Of a stretch of 64,000 nt of DNA, positions 51,520-63,500 are shown in pieces. A program made the position numbers and the translations under genes. Origin of the DNA: Luteitalea pratensis. Its GTDB lineage: Bacteria; Acidobacteriota; Vicinamibacteria; Vicinamibacterales; Vicinamibacteraceae. Every line of letters begins with the position of its first letter. Within the stretch, counting starts at the first letter, position 1. The stretch lies in the NCBI RefSeq assembly GCF_001618865.1, contig NZ_CP015136.1:5119001-5183000 (forward strand). The letters run 5' to 3'. The notes below the pieces were generated by a model, which worked only from the letters and a program-made list of their open reading frames with translations, had not been told where the DNA came from and searched no databases.

Positions 51520-52938
51520 CTACCAGCCGATGTCGCGCAACAGGGCCAACGTCAGGTCGAAGGGGTTCTTGACCTTCGTGGTGAGGTCCGACGTGATGTT
51601 CGGCTCCATCAACACGCTCGGCGTCAGCGTGACGTCGAAGTGCGACACCGACGACCCGCTCTGGAACGGGTTCGGCGCGAACAGGCGCGCGAATCCGGCG
51701 GTCGTGCCCTGACGGCTCGAGGAATCGAGCGACGCCTGCACGAGCGGAGGTGTGGCGTAGGAACGCAGCTGGGTGCCAAGGGCCTGCGTGATCCCGAGGC
51801 TTGGAATCGTGATCGTCAGGTCGGTGCCACCCGGGAACAGCGGACCAGCCACGTTGTTGGCAATCAGCACGCCGATGGCCCCGGCGTCCTGTGCGTTCTT
51901 GACCTTCACGTTGAACGTGCAGGTGCCGCGATTGACCAGGACGATGTTGCCCGGAATCGGCGCACCGGCCGGGAACGCCTCGCACCCGTCCTGCGGGGAG
52001 GTACCTCCGCCGTCGGCGGGCGACACGACGTAGCCCTTCAGGCCCACGCCGCGCGCGATTGGCGGGCCGAATGACGAGGGCCCGGGCTGGACCGGAGCGA
52101 TGGCAGGAGAGATCCCCGTGAGCCACAGCTGGAACTCCAGCGTGGAGGGAATCACGTTGGTGACCTGCTGCCCGGCCCACACGAGATTGTTCGTGTTGCG
52201 CGCCGATGCGAACCGTTCGGCGTTGGTCATGTCGATCCAGCGCTTGCCACTCGTGAGATCGAGCATGCGACCCTCCCACACGGACGGAAAGCCGAGTGGC
52301 CGCGCGCCGGAAGTGCTGGTGTTCGTCGGGCCGACCGTCACGCCCAGGCCGTGCCCGAACTCGTGCATCACCACGGCCAGCAGGTCGATGCGATTGGCCG
52401 GCTGATTGTTGTCGAGGCCGAAGTACCAGCCGTTCCCGGTCAGGCAGGTGCCGATACCGAGCTGACTGTTGAAGAGCGTGAAGATCTCGAAGGCGTCGGC
52501 GGGATCGATCGAGGGGTCCGCCGTGATGTCAACCCGCGTCAGTTTCTCCGCCAGCGCCACCGGATACCACGTATCGGCCTCCATCGACTGGCCGCCGTTG
52601 GCCGGATCGACGTTCGCGAAGTACCAGTTCGGCCCCGCGGCGCCGAGGACCGCGCCTGTCGGGCTGCAGGTGAGCGGGGTAAACGTGGCGACGATTATGA
52701 TCAGTTGCTTGGACTGCAGGTTGGCTGCCCACCGGTTCGCGGCGTGCTGGAAGACGTTGAGTGCCTGCTGGCCACGCGTCGTGCCGGGATTGCCGCCCAC
52801 GGGATCGGCGGGCGTCGGGTCGTTGAAACCGACGCCGGGACCGTCGACGTTGACCACGGCGATGCGGGCCGGTTGCGCGACGGCGGGGGCGGCGACAGCG
52901 AAGAGCGCGAGGGCGATCGGCGCGAGCCTACTGGTCAC
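51520..52938 (-). CDS. secreted zinc metalloprotease with PA domain
   Basis: A 472-aa protein with a signal peptide (about 1-22) and a catalytic region with the zincin motif HEFGHGLG (192-199). A protease-associated (PA) insert follows (VLVNRGTCTFNVKVKNAQDA, near residue 330), and the C-terminus ends LLRDIGW, as in other secreted proteases with reprolysin-like folds. No third His at the metzincin spacing is seen, so the third ligand is undefined. I prefer GTG at 52938 (AAAGGGGG upstream) over an ATG at 52977. It overlaps the upstream gene by 11 nt. Confidence 0.82.
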   Translation of the reverse strand: MTSRLAPIALALFAVAAPAVAQPARIAVVNVDGPGVGFNDPTPADPVGGNPGTTRGQQALNVFQHAANRWAANLQSKQLIIIVATFTPLTCSPTGAVLGAAGPNWYFANVDPANGGQSMEADTWYPVALAEKLTRVDITADPSIDPADAFEIFTLFNSQLGIGTCLTGNGWYFGLDNNQPANRIDLLAVVMHEFGHGLGVTVGPTNTSTSGARPLGFPSVWEGRMLDLTSGKRWIDMTNAERFASARNTNNLVWAGQQVTNVIPSTLEFQLWLTGISPAIAPVQPGPSSFGPPIARGVGLKGYVVSPADGGGTSPQDGCEAFPAGAPIPGNIVLVNRGTCTFNVKVKNAQDAGAIGVLIANNVAGPLFPGGTDLTITIPSLGITQALGTQLRSYATPPLVQASLDSSSRQGTTAGFARLFAPNPFQSGSSVSHFDVTLTPSVLMEPNITSDLTTKVKNPFDLTLALLRDIGW

Positions 52939-53395
52939 GGCGCGCCCCCTTTCCGTCGTGCGTGACGACCGCGCCATCCGTGCCGACCGTCACCTTCACG
53001 AATTCGAGGCTCGTGGCGTCGGCCTTCAACGCAGCGCCGCCACCTGCCAGCGCCACCGCGGTGCCGGTGGAATCCGACGACGGCCGGGCGAGGGCCGCGG
53101 CCTCGTCGGCGGTGGGCGCGCGGAACCCCTGCTCCGCCTCGTCACGGACCGCCCGCTGGGCGTCGGCCTGCACGCGTGTGCGCAAAGCCGCGAGTTGCTC
53201 GGGAGAGAAGCGCCGTGCCAGGGCCTTCTGTTCATCGACGGTCAACGTCGGCACCGGGACGTTGGCGACCGTCGGGGCAGCGGCGGCGGCCGGGGCGCTG
53301 GACGCTGCCGGCGTGGGGGATTGAGTGGACGTGGACTGCGTTGCCGCGCCGACACACACGACGGCGATGGCAAGCAGCAAGAACGTTCTACGCAT
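52928..53395 (-). CDS. 155-aa exported protein coupled to the metalloprotease
   Basis: A signal peptide (RRTFLLLAIAVVCVGAATQS, about 2-21) and an Ala/Pro/Ser/Thr-rich linker are followed by a charged helical region (TVDEQKALARRFSPEQLAAL) and a short beta-like C-terminus (FVKVTVGTDGAVVTHDG). No family is recognised. GGAGGA precedes the ATG and the stop overlaps the protease start, so the two are made together; a pro-region, inhibitor or chaperone role is inference. Confidence 0.65.
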   Translation of the reverse strand: MRRTFLLLAIAVVCVGAATQSTSTQSPTPAASSAPAAAAAPTVANVPVPTLTVDEQKALARRFSPEQLAALRTRVQADAQRAVRDEAEQGFRAPTADEAAALARPSSDSTGTAVALAGGGAALKADATSLEFVKVTVGTDGAVVTHDGKGARRDQ

Positions 53396-53561
53396 GGACG
53401 AATCCTCCGAACAAGGAAGCACGCCTCGTTGGCGTGCAGCTGGACACCATCCTGCTGCCTGAACGACTCCTCGCGCCGAGGGCGTTGCATTGACCGACGT
53501 GGGCTCGACCATGGCGTTGGGTCGACGCATTGAGTACCCTCTGGCAGCCGGAACGACCGCG

Positions 53562-54422
53562 ATGATACAGCGCTTCCTCCTGTTCGCTCTCGCACTCGCC
53601 TCACAGGTGTCCTCGCCGGCGAGCTGGCAGGATGCCCCTGCCACGGAATGGCGCACCCTGTTCAACGGTCGCGACCTCGATGGCTGGGTGGTCAAGCTGG
53701 CGCACCACGACGTCGGCGACAACTACGGCAACACGTTCCGCGTCGAGAACGGAGCCATCGCCGTCCGTTACGACGCCTACGGCGACGATTTCGGTGCGCG
53801 CTTCGGGCACCTGTTCTACAAGGAGCCGTTTTCCTACTACGTGCTGGCGCTCGAGTACCGGATCCGCGGGCCACAGCAGAAGGGGGGCCCGAGCTACGCG
53901 CGCCTGAACAGCGGCGTGATGATCCACAGCCAGGCACCGGCGTCGATCCTGAAGGACCAGGACTGGCCCGTTTCGGTGGAGGCGCAGTTCCTTGCCGGCA
54001 ACCAGACGACGATGAATGTGTGCACGCCGGGCACGGAGATCTTCATGCACGGCGCGATGGTCAAGGCGCACTGCACGAACTCGTCGTCACGCCGCTACGT
54101 CGAGGACGGCGAGTGGGTGTCGGTCCAGGTCGAAGTGCTCGGCAACGAGCACGTCCGGCATTATGTCGATCGGCAGTTGGTGCTCGAGTACGAGACGCCG
54201 CAGATCGGCGGCGGCGTGGCCACCGGCTTCGATCCGAAGATCAAGGTCGATGGCACGCCGCTCGCCTCCGGCTACCTCGGTCTGCAGGCCGAAAGTCAAC
54301 CGGTGGAGTTCAGGAACGTGAGGCTGCTGAACCTGTCCGGCTGCGGCGACACGAAGTCCCCTGCATACCGACCGTACTTCGCGCACCGCGACGACTCCCG
54401 GTGCACGCGACCGCAGCGCTGA
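53562..54422 (+). CDS. secreted DUF1080 (3-keto-disaccharide hydrolase-like) protein
   Basis: A 286-aa protein with a signal peptide (IQRFLLFALALASQVSSPAS, about 2-21) and a LamG-like DUF1080 domain starting WRTLFNGRDLDGWVVKL, with LNSGVMIHSQ and the C-terminal FRNVRLLNLSG. A His/Asn-rich insert (QDWPVSVEAQFLAGNQTTMN) is typical of one subgroup. Members are extracellular glycoside-processing enzymes or binding proteins. I chose 53562 for the signal peptide. It is intact, unlike the copy at 49232-49818. Confidence 0.82.
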   Translation: MIQRFLLFALALASQVSSPASWQDAPATEWRTLFNGRDLDGWVVKLAHHDVGDNYGNTFRVENGAIAVRYDAYGDDFGARFGHLFYKEPFSYYVLALEYRIRGPQQKGGPSYARLNSGVMIHSQAPASILKDQDWPVSVEAQFLAGNQTTMNVCTPGTEIFMHGAMVKAHCTNSSSRRYVEDGEWVSVQVEVLGNEHVRHYVDRQLVLEYETPQIGGGVATGFDPKIKVDGTPLASGYLGLQAESQPVEFRNVRLLNLSGCGDTKSPAYRPYFAHRDDSRCTRPQR

Positions 54423-54467
54423 TTACGGGCCTCGTCCCTGGCCCTTGGGCTTGCGTGCGGCAGTCGG

Positions 54468-54498
54468 CGTCAGGCATCAGGCATCAGGCATCAGGCAG
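54468..54498. repeat. heptamer array TCAGGCA
   Basis: About four TCAGGCA units lie between two convergent genes, ending 4 nt before the stop codon of the inositol phosphate synthase gene. Confidence 0.93.
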
Positions 54499-54502
54499 TA
54501 CC

Positions 54503-55804
54503 TCAGCCCGCTTCCGAATGCGTCACCGGTAGCTCACCCATCCACTCGCGCAAGGTGTTCTTCAGCTTCGTCTGCTGGATGAACAGGTCGTGCTCGGCCG
54601 GTGTGCGGCCAGCGGCCTGCGGCGCCTTCAGGTAAAAGCTGAGCCACTCTTGCACACCGCCCGAACCGGCGCGCGCCGCGAGGTCCAGGAACAGCGCCAG
54701 GTCGAGCACGATCGGCGCGGCGAGGATCGAGTCGCGGCAGAGGAAGTCGACCTTGATCTGCATCGGGTAGCCGAGCCACCCGAAGATGTCGATGTTGTCC
54801 CAGCCTTCCTTGTTGTCGCCGCGCGGCGGGTAGTAGTTGATGCGCACGACGTGGTCGATCTGCCCGTAGAGATCGGGGTACACCGACGGCTGCAGGATGG
54901 CGTCCAGCACACCGAGCTTGGAGACCTCCTTGGACTTGAAGTTCTCCGGCGCATCGAGGACCTCGCCGTCGCGATTGCCGAGGATGTTGGTGGAGTACCA
55001 GCCGCGCAGGCCGAGCATCCGCGCCTTGATGCCTGGCGCCAGCAGCGTCTTCATCCATGTCTGGCCGGTCTTGAAGTCCTTGCCGGCGATAGGCACGCCG
55101 CACGTCTGCGCGAGTTCGATCATGCACGGGAGGTCAAGCGTCAGGTTCGGGGCGCCGTTGGCGAACGGCACGCCGCTCTGCAGCGCGGCCCACGCGTAAA
55201 TCTGGCTCGGCGAGATGTTCGGATCGTCGTCCTCGAGGCCCTGCGCGAACGCCGCCACCGACGCGTGAACGGCCGACGGCTCCTGGTAGGCCTCGGTCGA
55301 TCCGCACCACACCATCACGAGACGGTCACAGGCCTGCTCGGCCTTGAACCGCGCGATGTCGTCGATCAGCGCCTGCGCCTGTTCCCTCTTGGAGCTGAGC
55401 GGCTTGACCCGGACGCCCTCGAGGCGCGAGACCCAGCGACGGTCGAAGACGGCGTCCATCGGCACGATCGCTTCGAGCTCGGACGCGAGGGGCGCGAGAT
55501 CTTCGCCACGCAGCACGCCTGCCGTGCGCGCGGCTTCGAGCGCGGTCGTGGTGATCGGGTCCCAGCCGCCGAACACGAGGTCGTCGAGGCTGGCGAGGGG
55601 CACGAACTCACGGATCAGCGGATTACGCTGCTCGTCGCGCGTGCCGAGCCGGATGTGCGCCATCTGGCTCAACGAGCCGATGGGAGGCATCAGGCCCTTG
55701 CGGGCCGCCAGCACGCCGGCGATGAATGTCGAAGCCACGGCGCCGAGGCCTGGCGTGAGGATGCCGAGCCGGCCGGTGGCAGGGGCGATGTGTCGAGCAG
55801 GCAT
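54503..55804 (-). CDS. ino1: myo-inositol-1-phosphate synthase
   Basis: A 433-aa enzyme that isomerises glucose-6-phosphate to inositol-1-phosphate with NAD, for inositol lipids or osmolytes. The N-terminal LGILTPGLGAVASTFIAGVL nucleotide-binding strand and the conserved C-terminal GLRGWYSTNILGNRDGEVLD, NYYPPRGDNKEGWDNID and KVDFLCRDSILAAP blocks are present. The ATG at 55804 is preceded, on the minus strand, by TATGGT and 6 nt, so the mRNA may be leaderless. A LysR regulator is divergent. Confidence 0.92.
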   Translation of the reverse strand: MPARHIAPATGRLGILTPGLGAVASTFIAGVLAARKGLMPPIGSLSQMAHIRLGTRDEQRNPLIREFVPLASLDDLVFGGWDPITTTALEAARTAGVLRGEDLAPLASELEAIVPMDAVFDRRWVSRLEGVRVKPLSSKREQAQALIDDIARFKAEQACDRLVMVWCGSTEAYQEPSAVHASVAAFAQGLEDDDPNISPSQIYAWAALQSGVPFANGAPNLTLDLPCMIELAQTCGVPIAGKDFKTGQTWMKTLLAPGIKARMLGLRGWYSTNILGNRDGEVLDAPENFKSKEVSKLGVLDAILQPSVYPDLYGQIDHVVRINYYPPRGDNKEGWDNIDIFGWLGYPMQIKVDFLCRDSILAAPIVLDLALFLDLAARAGSGGVQEWLSFYLKAPQAAGRTPAEHDLFIQQTKLKNTLREWMGELPVTHSEAG

Positions 55805-55810
55805 GGCCAG

Positions 55811-55816
55811 ACCATA
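55811..55816 (-). promoter_or_regulatory. -10-like TATGGT, predicted leaderless promoter of ino1
   Basis: On the minus strand TATGGT is followed by 6 nt and the ATG at 55804. No Shine-Dalgarno is present. Confidence 0.5.
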
Positions 55817-55827
55817 AGTGCTGGTTG

Positions 55828-55841
55828 ATGATTGGCATCAT
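55828..55841. promoter_or_regulatory. ATGAT-4-ATCAT palindrome, possible LysR operator
   Basis: The dyad lies midway between the two divergent -10 hexamers (55811-55816 and 55861-55866). LysR proteins commonly bind interrupted palindromes in such shared promoters. Confidence 0.4.
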
Positions 55842-55860
55842 TGGTGAAGCGTTGCTGTAC

Positions 55861-55866
55861 TACCAT
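55861..55866 (+). promoter_or_regulatory. -10-like TACCAT, predicted leaderless promoter of the LysR gene
   Basis: TACCAT is followed by 6 nt and the GTG at 55873, which supports that start over the ATG at 55825. Confidence 0.5.
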
Positions 55867-55872
55867 GCAGCG

Positions 55873-56763
55873 GTGCTCCAGTTGCCCGATCTCTCCATCC
55901 GCCAGCTCGAGTACCTCGTCGCGGTCGACGAGGCCGCGACATGGGCGAAGGCTGCGGCAGCGGTCGGCGTCAGTCCGTCGGCGCTCTCGCAGGGCCTCGC
56001 GGAACTCGAACGCCGCCTCGGCGTGGCGCTGTTCGATCGCGAGACGCGCAAGCGCCAGCTGCGCCCGGCAGCGATCCCCGTGGTGGCGCATGCGCGGCAG
56101 GTGCTGGGCCTCACCGCCGACCTCGCGCGCTGGGCCGATCGGCTGCAGCAGGGCCGGTCCGGGCGGGTGCGGCTCGGCATGATCGACGCCGCCGCCGTCG
56201 TCCATTTCCCGGATCATCTCCAGGCATTCAGGGCGGCGCACCCGGACATCGAGCTGCTGATACGTGTCGCGCCGTCGGCCACGCTGCTCAAGCTGCTGGA
56301 GGCGGGTCACCTCGATCTCGCGGTCTGCGTGATGCCGCCGCGGCCCCTGCCAGGCGTGACCGTCACGGCTCTCAGGACGGAGGCGCTCTCGGTGTACGGC
56401 CCGCCAGGGCGACGCATCGGCGCACCGGCGAGCTGGGGACCGTGGGTGCTCTATCCCGCCGGCTCGCACACCCGCGCCGTCGTCGTCGCGGAGCTGCGCC
56501 GGCTCGGGGCGCCGCTCGACGTCGTCGCCGAGAGCCACCAGCCGGAAGTCCTGCGGGAGATGGTGCGGCTGGGCGCGGGCTGGTCGGTGCTCCCCAGCGC
56601 GCAGGCCGAGGAAGGACCTCGCGCGCTCGCCCCAGGGCGACCGATTGCGACCCGTCAGCTGGTGACAGCCATGCGCGCGAGTGCGGTGCGGGATCCTGCC
56701 GTGGAGCAGCTTGCGCAGCAACTCGAGGTCAGCCGCCCCGGACACCCGCGGCGGCGACGCTGA
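55873..56763 (+). CDS. LysR family transcriptional regulator
   Basis: A protein of 296 aa with an N-terminal winged helix (SIRQLEYLVAVDEAATWAKA, with SPSALSQGLAELERRLGVAL) and a C-terminal periplasmic-binding-like effector domain. It is divergent from ino1 across a 68-nt region and probably regulates it and itself. I prefer GTG at 55873 to ATG at 55825: the family start lies just before LPDLSIRQLEY and a TACCAT hexamer sits 6 nt upstream. Confidence 0.87.
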   Translation: MLQLPDLSIRQLEYLVAVDEAATWAKAAAAVGVSPSALSQGLAELERRLGVALFDRETRKRQLRPAAIPVVAHARQVLGLTADLARWADRLQQGRSGRVRLGMIDAAAVVHFPDHLQAFRAAHPDIELLIRVAPSATLLKLLEAGHLDLAVCVMPPRPLPGVTVTALRTEALSVYGPPGRRIGAPASWGPWVLYPAGSHTRAVVVAELRRLGAPLDVVAESHQPEVLREMVRLGAGWSVLPSAQAEEGPRALAPGRPIATRQLVTAMRASAVRDPAVEQLAQQLEVSRPGHPRRRR

Positions 56764-56782
56764 CACGACGATCAGCCTGCCG

Positions 56783-56788
56783 TACTAT
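56783..56788 (+). promoter_or_regulatory. -10-like TACTAT, predicted leaderless promoter
   Basis: TACTAT is followed by 6 nt and the GTG at 56795. It lies just after the LysR stop. Confidence 0.45.
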
Positions 56789-56794
56789 CCATCG

Positions 56795-58504
56795 GTGCCT
56801 TTCAGCCTCCTCAGTCCAGGCCGTGCGCTCGTCGTAATCATGCTGGTGTTGGGTGGCGCGCGCGTGATCGTCGCGCAGCCGCAGCCGGCGGCACCACCGC
56901 CAATCCCTCCCGCGACTCAGCCGGCGCCCGGTGCCCCTGCCGTCGATGGGGCGCCACAGGAGAGGCTCGTTCGGCGCGTCCCTCACGAGCAGTTCGTCGA
57001 GCTGCGATTCAGCAATCGCTACATCCTGACCTTCCGGGCCGACATCGTCCCGCGGGATCCGCTGGAGCGTGCCGACGGCGCCATTCGCAGCCTGAACCGG
57101 ATGATCGACGACAACGTCACCGGCCCGGTGTCGTCACGCCGCCTGTTCGGCGCGTCAGTGATCACGATGGCCGGCAAGGACATGTTCGCGATCGTCCAGC
57201 CCGACGTGGACGAGGGTGCGAATGAGGATCTGACGCAGGTCACGGCCGCTGTCGTCAGCCGGTTGTCGGTGGCGCTGCAGGAGGCGGCCGAGGCGCGGAC
57301 ACCCGAGCGCCTGCTGCGAGCGGGTCTGCGGTCGCTGTTTGCAACGCTGCTGCTGGCCGGGGCGCTCTTCGTCCTCGTGCGTCTGCATCGCCTGATTGCC
57401 CAGCGGGCCTCCCGGGTGGCCGAGGCGGGTCTCGCGAAGACGGGTTTGCCGACTGACGACGTGGAAGTGCGGGGATCGTGGGTCCTCGTCGTGGTGCGGC
57501 GAGTGGCGCGCTTCATCGCGATCGCCATCGGCGCGGTCGTGGTCTACACGTGGTTGACCTATGTCCTCCAGCAGTTCCCGGTCACACGCCCCTGGGGCGA
57601 GGCGCTGGGCGGCTTCCTGATCGCGACGGTGAAACGTCTCGGCTGGAGTGCGATCACGGCGACGCCCGGGCTGTTCACCGCGGCAATCATTTTCCTGTGC
57701 ACGCGCTTCGTCGTCCGGCTCACCGTACTCGTCTTCGACGCGGTGGAACAGGGCCGCCTGCATCTGGCGGGCATCAGCGGACCACGCGCGCTGCCGACGC
57801 GGCGCATCGTCACCACGCTGCTGTGGCTGTTCGCGATCGTCATCGCCTACCCGTACCTGCCGGGCAGCAGCACCGAGGCGTTCAAGGGTGTCAGCGTGTT
57901 CATCGGGCTGGTCGTCTCGATCGGATCGAGCGGCATCGTCAACCAGTTGATGAGCGGGTTCATGCTGACCTACAGCGATGCGATCGCGCCGGGCGAATAC
58001 GTGCGGCTGGGCGACGTCGAAGGGACCGTCACCAACCTCGGTGTGCTCTCGACGAAGATCCGCACCCGCCGCAACGAGGAAGTGACCATCCCGAACGCGG
58101 TGGTGATCAGTGGCACCGCGACCAACTTCACGAGGAATGCCGCCGAGGGCGTATTCGCCCCGGTCGTGGTGACCATCGGCTACGACGCACCGTGGCGCCA
58201 GGTGGAAGCGCTGCTGCTGCTGGCGGCGTCGCGCAGCGAGGGCTTGCGTCAGACGCCAGCACCGCGCGTACTCCAGACCGCACTCTCGGACTTCTACGTG
58301 GAGTACACGCTGCTGGTGTGCGTGGACCAGCCGGCGCTGCGCATCCCGATCATGTCGGGCGTGCACGCGCACATCCAGGATGCCTTCAACGAGCACGGCG
58401 TGCAGATCATGTCGCCGCACTACGAAGCCGATCCAGAGGGCGCCAAGCTGGTCCCCCCCGCGAAGTGGTTCGAGGCCCCGGCGCGCCGCCGGAGCGAAAG
58501 CTAG
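56795..58504 (+). CDS. MscS-type mechanosensitive ion channel
   Basis: A 569-aa protein with an N-terminal signal-like segment and a Pro-rich region. A periplasmic domain follows (about 55-170), then several membrane spans and the MscS pore/beta-domain region: GSSGIVNQLMSGFMLTYSDA, then GEYVRLGDVEGTVTNLGVLS and NEEVTIPNAVVISG. It belongs to the large MscS/YnaI-type group. I chose GTG at 56795 (TACTAT 6 nt upstream) because upstream codons overlap the LysR gene. It protects against hypo-osmotic shock. Confidence 0.88.
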   Translation: MPFSLLSPGRALVVIMLVLGGARVIVAQPQPAAPPPIPPATQPAPGAPAVDGAPQERLVRRVPHEQFVELRFSNRYILTFRADIVPRDPLERADGAIRSLNRMIDDNVTGPVSSRRLFGASVITMAGKDMFAIVQPDVDEGANEDLTQVTAAVVSRLSVALQEAAEARTPERLLRAGLRSLFATLLLAGALFVLVRLHRLIAQRASRVAEAGLAKTGLPTDDVEVRGSWVLVVVRRVARFIAIAIGAVVVYTWLTYVLQQFPVTRPWGEALGGFLIATVKRLGWSAITATPGLFTAAIIFLCTRFVVRLTVLVFDAVEQGRLHLAGISGPRALPTRRIVTTLLWLFAIVIAYPYLPGSSTEAFKGVSVFIGLVVSIGSSGIVNQLMSGFMLTYSDAIAPGEYVRLGDVEGTVTNLGVLSTKIRTRRNEEVTIPNAVVISGTATNFTRNAAEGVFAPVVVTIGYDAPWRQVEALLLLAASRSEGLRQTPAPRVLQTALSDFYVEYTLLVCVDQPALRIPIMSGVHAHIQDAFNEHGVQIMSPHYEADPEGAKLVPPAKWFEAPARRRSES

Positions 58505-58649
58505 GCCAGAGCGTCGTAACCGTCCGGCGGCACGGTTCAGCTGTGAACATGTAGAATACGCGCCGATTCCGGAGCGCCTGCCTGCCAGAGGCGACGAGGC
58601 CCTTGCCTCGTCGTCCGGACGAGGTTCGCCCCGGCGGGAGATCGCCTGC

Positions 58650-60413
<1,764 letters not shown>

Positions 60414-60457
60414 GTCGGCGGCGACGAATACTGGTGGGGCGTCTCGAACATCAGGCG

Positions 60458-60486
60458 TTGATCACGCTCGAGGCTCGCGCGATAAT
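60458..60486 (+). promoter_or_regulatory. sigma-70-type promoter TTGATC-17-GATAAT
   Basis: The -35 TTGATC (60458-60463) and -10 GATAAT (60481-60486) are 17 nt apart, in the gap before the TonB receptor at 60575, giving a leader of about 80 nt. Confidence 0.55.
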
Positions 60487-60574
60487 ACGCCCACCTCCCA
60501 ATCTCGGTTCTTGACGAGCAGCTTGTTCGGTGGTCTCACCGCGTCCGCTGATTCTCGGTCCGGAAAGGAGTGCG

Positions 60575-63500
60575 TATGGACACAGCGCGCGGCTCGCGGG
60601 GGTACGAGCGGGCCGCGATTCTGGCGGTGATGGCAGGGTGGCTGACGCTCGCGGCCGACGCGCGCGCACAGTCGACCCGTGGATCGATTGCCGGCACGGT
60701 TCGAGATGAGCAGGGAGCGGTCATCCCCGGTGCAACGATCGCGCTGGTCAGCCCGCGCCGGAACGACACGCAGACGACGATCACCAACGCGGAAGGGGAC
60801 TTCGAGTTTCTGAACCTGCTCCCCGACACCTACACGATCAAGGTGACGATGGACGGGTTCAAGACCGCCGAGCGGCAGACCGTCGTGCTCAACGCCAACG
60901 ACCGTCTGGCGGTCGGTGACCTGACACTCGAGCTCGGTGCAGTGACCGATACGGTGACGGTGAGCAGCCGTGTCGTCGAGGTGCAGTCGCGCAGCGCCGA
61001 GCGCTCGTTCGCCGTCGATTCGACGGCCATCAGCAACCTCGCGGTGAACGGGCGAAGCCCGCTGGCGCTGACACGCCTCGCGCCCGGCATCGCCAACGCG
61101 CCGGCCGACGGGTCGAACCTGTTCTTCAACGTCAACGGTTCGCGCGGCGGCGTGCACAACCTGACCGTCGACGGCGTGAGCAACATGGATACGGGCAGCA
61201 ACGGCGTGTCGGGCAACATCAATCTCGACGCCGTCGAAGAATTCAAGTTGCTCACGAACTCCTACCAGGCCGAGTACGGCCGTTCGTCGGGCGCCCAGGT
61301 GAGCGTCGTGACCAAGAGCGGCGGTCGCGACTATCGCGGATCGGCGTACTGGTACCGCCGCCACGAGGGCATGAACGCCAACTCGTGGATCAACAACCGC
61401 AACCGCGGCCGCGCGATCGCGACCGATCCCGATTCGCGCGTCGGTCTCAAGGCGATCAACCGCCAGGACGACCTCGGCTACACCATTGGCGGTCCCGTGC
61501 CGCTCGGTGGCTACAACAAGGACAGGAACCGCCTCTTCTTCTTCTTCGCCCAGGAGCATCAGCAGCGCTTCACGCCGCCGGTCGATCCGCGCCTCGTCAG
61601 GGTGCCGACCGAGCTCGAGCGGCGCGGCGACTTCTCGCAGAGCCTCGACAACACGGGCACGCTGTTTCCCTACATCAGGGACTACACGACAGGGCTGCCG
61701 TGCAATGCCAGCAATACGTCGGGCTGTTTCCAGGACGGTGGCGTCCTCGGCCGCATTCCCCAGAACCGCCTGTACCCGCAAGGCCTGGGCATCCTGAACA
61801 TCTATCCGTCGCCGAACGATTCGGGCGCCGGCTACAACTTCTCGTCGCAACTGGCCGCCGACCTCGATCGCCGGGAGGACATCGTCCGCGTCGACTGGCA
61901 GGCGAGCAACGCGTGGCGCGTATACGGACGCTACTTCAACAACACGAACAACGGCGGTTCCGGGCTCGGGCCCTACGGCTTCGCGTCCGATCTGCCGCTG
62001 ACGACGATCTCGGACATCCGCCCGGTCTACAACTACGCTCTCAGCGCGACCGGCGTGTTGACGCCCAGCCTGTTCCTCGAGATCACGGGCGGCACGGTAC
62101 GCAACGACATCTTCATTCACGACGCCGACGGCACGTGGAACCGAACCGACCTCGGGCTGTCCAACCTCCCCCTGCTCTACCCGGGCGGCGTGAGGGACGA
62201 CTATCCGCCACAGTTCATCTTCGGCGGCCGCTCCGGTACCAACCCGCGGATGACACCCCAGAGCTGGCCGTTCCGCAACTTCAACCAGAACTACGATTTC
62301 GTCGTGAACCTGACGAAGGCCTGGGGCCGTCACACCTCCAAGGTCGGCTTCTACACTCAGCACAGCCTGAAGGACCAGAGCGGCGGTGGTCCCAACAACG
62401 GCACCATCCAGTTCAACGACAACCCGAGCAACCCCTTCGACACCGGCTTCTCGTTCGCAAACGCCGCGACCGGCGTCTTCGACTTCTATGAACAGGCCAA
62501 CATCTGGCCCGTCGGTGAATACCGCTACTGGAACGCCGAGTGGTACGTGCAGGACAACTGGAAGGTCAGCGATCGCATCACCGTGGACTATGGCCTGCGG
62601 TTCTACTGGATCCAGCCGCAGTACGATCAGGCCTTCCTGACGTCGAATTTCGTGCCGACGCTCTTCAGTCAGAGCCAGGCGGTCCGGCTCTACCAACCTG
62701 GCCTCGACACCCGTGGCACCCGCGTCGCGATCGATCCGGCAACCAGTCAGACCCTGAACGCGGCGTTCATCGGGCGCATCGTGCCCGACAGTGGCGACAT
62801 CGCCAACGGCCTCCGCACCGGCATGTCCGACGACGTGGGCAAGTACCTGATTCAGGATCGGGGCATTCACTACGCGCCGCGCGCCGGCGTCACCTACGAC
62901 CTGACCGGCCGACAGGACATCATCCTGCGCGTCGGCGGCGGCGTTTTCTACGATCGCTACCAGGGCAACCTCGCCTTCGGTCAGATCATCAACCCGCCGA
63001 ACATCATCACGCCGAGGATCACCTGGAGTCGGCTGCCGGACGTCGCACCGTCGAACGCACTGCTCGCGCCGATCACGCTCAACGCGCTCAACGATGCGGG
63101 CGAGGTGCCGACCACCTACAACTACAACATCGGGGTCCAGAAGAAGCTGCCGCTGAACATGATTCTCGATGTGGCCTACGTCGGGTCGATCCAGAACCAC
63201 CTGATTCGCCGCATCAACCTGAACGCGGTGCCGTACGGCGCCACGTTCGAGCCGCAGAACCAGGATCCGACGCTCTCGCCGAGTCCCACGCCGGGCGGCA
63301 GCGCGCTGCCCGACGACTTCCTGCGGCCGTATCGTGGCTTCGGCAACATCGGCCAGAGCATGTTTGACGCCAACGCCAACTATCACGGCTTGCAGCTGCA
63401 GGTGGATCGGCGCTTCTCGGATGGCCTGTTCTTGAACGTCAACTACACCTGGAGCAAGGCGCTCAGCCGCCAGGACGACGACTTCAGCTTCTCGCGCATC

